A DNA stretch of 6,537 bases from an uncultured Collinsella sp. (lineage in GTDB: Bacteria; Actinomycetota; Coriobacteriia; Coriobacteriales; Coriobacteriaceae). Of the stretch, positions 4,187-6,537 are shown in pieces. Location: NCBI GenBank assembly GCA_900764415.1, contig CAAFOA010000020.1, positions 1 to 6,537 of the forward strand, given 5' to 3'. The first letter of the stretch is position 1, and the number at the start of each line of letters is the position of its first letter. Below the pieces are notes generated by a model. That model worked only from the letters and a program-made list of their open reading frames with translations. It did no database searches and was not told where the DNA came from. The position numbers were made by a program, and so were the translations under genes.

Positions 4187-4657
4187 CTATTTGTGATACG
4201 GCTCGCCACGGCTGATCTTGCAGGCGCGGTAAACCTGCTCCAGCAGCACCACGCGCGCCAGGTTATGCGGCAAGGTAATGCGTCCAAAGCTGAGCATCTC
4301 GTCGGCGCGGGCGCGCACGGCATCGTTCACACCGTCCGATCCGCCGATTACAAAGGCGATGTCGCTGTTGCCTCGCAGCATGAGGTCATCGAGACGGGCC
4401 GAAAGCTCCTCGCTCGAGCGCTCTTTGCCCTCAATGGCAAGCAGGATCACATGCGCTCGAGGCGGCAGGGCTGCAAGAATCGCCGCCCCCTCCTTGTCGC
4501 GCGCGGCATCCACGCCGCCCGCCTTAGCCGGGTCGATATCGGCCACCTCGCGGATATCCACCTTGGCATAGGCACCTAGGCGCTTGGTGTACTCAGCGCA
4601 CGCGTCCTTCCAAAAGCGCTCCTTGAGCTTACCGACGCAAACGACGGTGTATTTCAC
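4187..4657 (-). CDS. rlmH: 23S rRNA (pseudouridine1915-N3)-methyltransferase RlmH
   Basis: RlmH is a SPOUT-family enzyme that uses S-adenosylmethionine to methylate N3 of pseudouridine 1915 in helix 69 of 23S rRNA on the assembled 70S ribosome. The 156-residue length matches the family (about 155-160). The start MKYTVVCVGKLKERFWKDAC is typical. The knotted cofactor-binding C-terminus carries FVIGGSDGV (102-110) and HNLARVVLLEQVYRACKISR (131-150), ending GEPYHK, the conserved C-terminal tail of the family. The start codon is GTG (4657-4655) with AAGGAG nine bases upstream. That ribosome site lies immediately before the GTG and only six bases separate the upstream SPFH stop from the start, so translational coupling is likely. 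Gene order SPFH, rlmH, proC suggests one operon. Confidence 0.96.
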   Translation of the reverse strand: MKYTVVCVGKLKERFWKDACAEYTKRLGAYAKVDIREVADIDPAKAGGVDAARDKEGAAILAALPPRAHVILLAIEGKERSSEELSARLDDLMLRGNSDIAFVIGGSDGVNDAVRARADEMLSFGRITLPHNLARVVLLEQVYRACKISRGEPYHK

Positions 4658-4663
4658 GCGCGT

Positions 4664-5602
4664 CTACTCCTTCGAATCGTTTTGAACTTCGCCAGCGGTC
4701 AGCATCTGCTCGAACATCGAGGCCGACTGCGAGAAATCGCTCGGCAGCACGACCGTCGAGGTTTTACCCGTGCGAGCGAACTCTGTCATCATCTCGGACC
4801 ACTGCGTAAACATGAACAGCTGGTTGGCCTCGTCGTTGCCGACGCCCGTCTCCTGGATAATCTCGAGCGAATCCTTGATGCCCAACGCGATGGCCTTGCG
4901 CTGGTTGGCGATGCCCTCGCCCGCCTTTTCCATCGCCTCGGCCTCAGCGGTCGCCTCGGTGACGCGCTTGATGCGGTCGGCCTCGGCGAGCTCCTGCGCA
5001 GCAGCGCGCTTGCGCTGGGCGGCGTTGATGTCGTTCATGGAGTTCTCAACCTCGGTCGGCAGCGCGATCTTGGTGATGAGTGTCGACACGAGGGTGAAGC
5101 CGTAGGCAGCCATCTGCTCGGACACGGTGGCATTGACGTCCTTGGCGATGTCATCCTTCTTGGCAAAGACCTCATCGAGCGTGTAGACAGGGATGGAAGA
5201 GCGCAGGGCATCGGTGATGAAATCGCGCATCTGGTCGACGGGCTCCTGCAGCATGTAGTAGCTCTTGTAGATGCCCGAATCTGCCGGGCCAGCGCCCATG
5301 TCATAGCTCACGTGGTACTGAGCAGAGACTTCAAGGCCGATGGTCACGTTGTCCTGGGTCTTAACGTCGATGCCAAAACCGTTTTTCATGGTGCGCAGAC
5401 TCACCGTGGCGGCCTTACGGTCGATCACGGGCACCTTCATGTGGAAGCCCGCGTTGACGATGCGGTTAAACTTGCCCAGACGCTCGATGATCACGGCATG
5501 CTGTTGTTCAACGACATAGCAGGCGTTGGGGAGCAGCAGCAACAAAATGATGATGGGAAGCAGAAGACTCGTAAGGGCGGCAATGATTCCGGACAACAGC
5601 AT
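4664..5602 (-). CDS. SPFH/Band 7 domain membrane protein (stomatin/HIR-like)
   Basis: This is a 312-residue membrane-anchored scaffold protein of the stomatin/prohibitin/flotillin/HflK superfamily. Such proteins form large rings on the inner face of the membrane and influence nearby proteases, channels or lipid domains. A single hydrophobic helix occupies about residues 5-26 (LLLPIIILLLLLP). The SPFH domain follows (about 28-190: VVEQQHAVIIERLGKFNRIV, AGFHMKVPVIDR, RTMKNGFGIDVKTQDNVTIG). A helical coiled-coil region spans about 190-250, rich in Ala, Glu and Arg, with GIANQRKAIALGIKDSLE (230-247), a stretch close to plant HIR proteins. The C-terminal tail ends MFEQMLTAGEVQNDSKE. The start ATG has AGGAG five bases before it. 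No convincing promoter was found in 5603-5683, and no NfeD-like partner gene is adjacent. It is probably the first gene of an operon with rlmH (6-base gap) and proC. Confidence 0.88.
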   Translation of the reverse strand: MLLSGIIAALTSLLLPIIILLLLLPNACYVVEQQHAVIIERLGKFNRIVNAGFHMKVPVIDRKAATVSLRTMKNGFGIDVKTQDNVTIGLEVSAQYHVSYDMGAGPADSGIYKSYYMLQEPVDQMRDFITDALRSSIPVYTLDEVFAKKDDIAKDVNATVSEQMAAYGFTLVSTLITKIALPTEVENSMNDINAAQRKRAAAQELAEADRIKRVTEATAEAEAMEKAGEGIANQRKAIALGIKDSLEIIQETGVGNDEANQLFMFTQWSEMMTEFARTGKTSTVVLPSDFSQSASMFEQMLTAGEVQNDSKE

Positions 5603-5683
5603 GGTCTCTCCTCTGATAGGCTCACGTTGGCACTAGGATACCCGCACGAAGCAGCCACGTGACATCAACAGGAGGCCCATAAC

Positions 5684-5708
5684 AAAAAAGCTCCCATTGC
5701 TGGGAGCT
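5684..5708 (-). terminator. Terminator downstream of the tRNA-Leu hairpin unit
   Basis: On the minus strand AGCTCCCA-GCAA-TGGGAGCT (5708-5689) forms a perfect 8-bp stem with a GCAA tetraloop followed by TTTTTTG. It sits after the truncated tRNA-Leu 3' end of unit D and separates the tRNA-Leu region from the SPFH operon. Confidence 0.9.
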
Positions 5709-5719
5709 CTTTCATTTAA

Positions 5720-5908
5720 TGGTTCGGGCGAAAGGACGTCCGCGTATCCGCTTCGCGGATCCGCGCCGGCTTCGGCCGCCTGCCGGCGTCCTCGCCAGCT
5801 CGCTAAAAACGCTCCGCGTTTTCTTGGCGCTCGCTCCTTCGCAGGTTCAAGTCCCCGCGATGGGCCCATAACAAAAAAGCCCCCATTACTGGGAGCTCTT
5901 TCATTTAA
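5720..5908 (-). repeat. Hairpin unit D with truncated tRNA-Leu 3' end
   Basis: This 189-bp unit has the same design as units A and B but carries tRNA-Leu ends. It begins with 18 bases matching the 3' end of the intact tRNA-Leu (5720-5737, one mismatch, CCA complement included). Then comes the GC-rich block: ATCCGC/GCGGAT hairpin, CCGGC/GCCGG hairpin, and a 7-bp hairpin AAAACGC-TCC-GCGTTTT at 5806-5822. It ends with the inverted tRNA-Leu T-arm GGTTCAAGTCC (5844-5854) and a terminator. The intact tRNA-Leu starts exactly at the next base, 5909. The hairpin block is homologous to that at the tRNA-Arg locus, 5 kb away, while the ends are specific to tRNA-Leu. Confidence 0.85.
5873..5897 (-). terminator. 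tRNA-Leu terminator
   Basis: On the minus strand AGCTCCCA-GTAA-TGGGGGCT (5897-5878) forms an 8-bp stem with one U-G pair and a GTAA tetraloop, followed by six T. It starts 11 bases after the tRNA CCA. Confidence 0.9.
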
Positions 5909-5995
5909 TGGTGCGGGCGAAAGGACTTGAACCTTCATGGGGTTGCCCCCATACGGACCTGAACCGTACGCGTCTGCCAATTCCGCCACGCCCGC
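5909..5995 (-). tRNA. tRNA-Leu (anticodon CAG)
   Basis: This 87-nt class II tRNA has an encoded CCA. The acceptor stem GCGGGCG pairs with CGCCCGC (7 bp). The anticodon stem TACGG/CCGTA encloses TTCAGGT, giving anticodon CAG, which reads CUG. The long variable arm TGGGG-GCAA-CCCCA is typical of leucine tRNAs, and the T-arm is GAAGG-TTCAAGT-CCTTT. The discriminator is A, as required by leucyl-tRNA synthetase. It has a promoter at 6007-6035 and a terminator at 5873-5897. Confidence 0.97.
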
Positions 5996-6006
5996 GTGCA
6001 GGAATT

Positions 6007-6035
6007 AGAATAACGGAGCGCTACCGCGAACGCAA
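6007..6035 (-). promoter_or_regulatory. tRNA-Leu promoter
   Basis: On the minus strand TTGCGT (6035-6030) and TATTCT (6012-6007) are 17 bp apart; the tRNA begins 11 bases after the -10. The -35 starts only four bases after the stop codon of the upstream tatD-like gene, so the tRNA probably also receives read-through. Confidence 0.75.
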
Positions 6036-6038
6036 GAA

Positions 6039-6519
6039 CTATTTTTGAAAAAGTTTGCAGGCATTTTCCCAAGCTGCTCGCGCGATTGCCTCAGCATCCT
6101 CGCCGGTACGATCGACACGGTCGTTGACCAGCGTGTTTGCCGTGATAGAAATCATTGCCGGCTCGCACTCAAGACCGCGAATGGGCTCCGGTGCCATATA
6201 CGGGCAATCCGTCTCGAACAAAATGCGATCGAGCGGGGTCGCCGCAAATGCCTCGCGCACCTCGTCGTTGCGCTTAAAGGTGGCCGCGCCGCCATAGGCG
6301 ATATAGCAGCCCAAACCCACAAAGCGCTCCATCGTAGTTCGATCCTCGCCAAAGCAGTGCAGCACGCAACCGGCCTGAGGCACGCCTACCTCGCGCAGCA
6401 CGTTGTACGCATCAACGTGCGAAGTGCGCTCCCCATCCGAGTCCTCGTGCCGCAGGTGCAGCTCCACCGGCACATTGCGGCGCACAGCAACTTCGAGCTG
6501 ACGTACCATGCAATCAATC
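6039..6519 (-). CDS. TatD-family metal-dependent hydrolase, C-terminal part
   Basis: About 160 C-terminal residues are visible of a protein that is usually 255-270 long. TatD enzymes are cytoplasmic metal-dependent hydrolases with a TIM-barrel fold and 3'-5' exonuclease or AP-endonuclease activity reported for several members. Visible family motifs are a histidine strand PVELHLRHED (the usual IH-R-D site), GCVLHCFGED (usual HCFSG), GLGCYIAYGGAATFKRND (usual GxyIS-G-itFK), and the catalytic-aspartate block ILFETDCPYMAPEPIRGLEC (usual ETDxPYLAPxPxRG-xNEP). The N-terminal H-x-H metal site is missing because the contig ends. The gene should not be read past 6519: 6520-6537 is adapter, and in-frame translation of it gives the false N-terminus MCIRDR. 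The reading frame closes with TAG at 6041-6039, 43 bases before tRNA-Leu, with no terminator seen. Confidence 0.9.
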
Positions 6520-6537
6520 CTGTCTCTTATACACATC
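6520..6537. other. Tn5/Nextera mosaic-end adapter (sequencing artefact)
   Basis: The last 18 bases are CTGTCTCTTATACACATC, which is 18 of the 19 bases of the Tn5 mosaic end used in Nextera libraries. It is not part of the genome and marks untrimmed reads at a contig end. Confidence 0.97.

Noticed and set aside
4682..5662. 326-codon plus-strand open frame
   Set aside because: It is antisense to the SPFH gene, with no ribosome site and a composition that mirrors the real gene.

Overview
The window looks like chromosomal DNA of a high-GC Gram-positive. It most resembles a Coriobacteriia such as Collinsella, but that is an inference from codon use, GC-rich genes with AT-rich gaps, and the general feel of the proteins; no marker was compared. 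Almost every gene is on the minus strand. The right edge (6520-6537) is Tn5/Nextera mosaic-end sequence, so this is the raw end of a short-read contig and the last gene is cut there.

Layout. 1-175: one end of an IS3-family (IS150-like) insertion sequence with the first 43 codons of its orfA; a perfect hairpin covers the ribosome site. 176-993: a tRNA-Arg(ACG) region with two intact genes, each with its own promoter and terminator, and three defective units that repeat the tRNA 3' end (with CCA), a GC-rich block of hairpins, an inverted T-arm and, in two of them, an intact terminator. 1068-1445: an unrecognised 125-aa gene whose candidate promoter overlaps a near-perfect LexA (SOS) box. 1617-2900: serS. 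3012-3185: a 57-aa single-pass membrane protein, divergent from serS. 3184-3345: a terminator between two inverted copies of a 36-bp repeat. 3343-5602: a probable operon read SPFH/Band 7 protein, rlmH, proC. 5684-5995: tRNA-Leu(CAG) preceded (in + coordinates) by another hairpin unit of the same design. 6039-6519: the C-terminal part of a TatD-family hydrolase.

The coding genes are mostly housekeeping: seryl-tRNA charging, ribosomal RNA methylation, proline synthesis, a membrane scaffold protein and a metal-dependent nuclease. The most unusual feature is the hairpin unit. It occurs next to two unrelated tRNA genes with a period of 190 or 189 bp, carries at each place the 3' end of that locus's own tRNA, and keeps one hairpin by paired base changes (CGGACGC/GCGTCCG versus AAAACGC/GCGTTTT). 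This suggests a structured element tied to tRNA 3' ends. Whether it is a mobile element, an attachment-site remnant or a functional RNA cannot be decided from this window.
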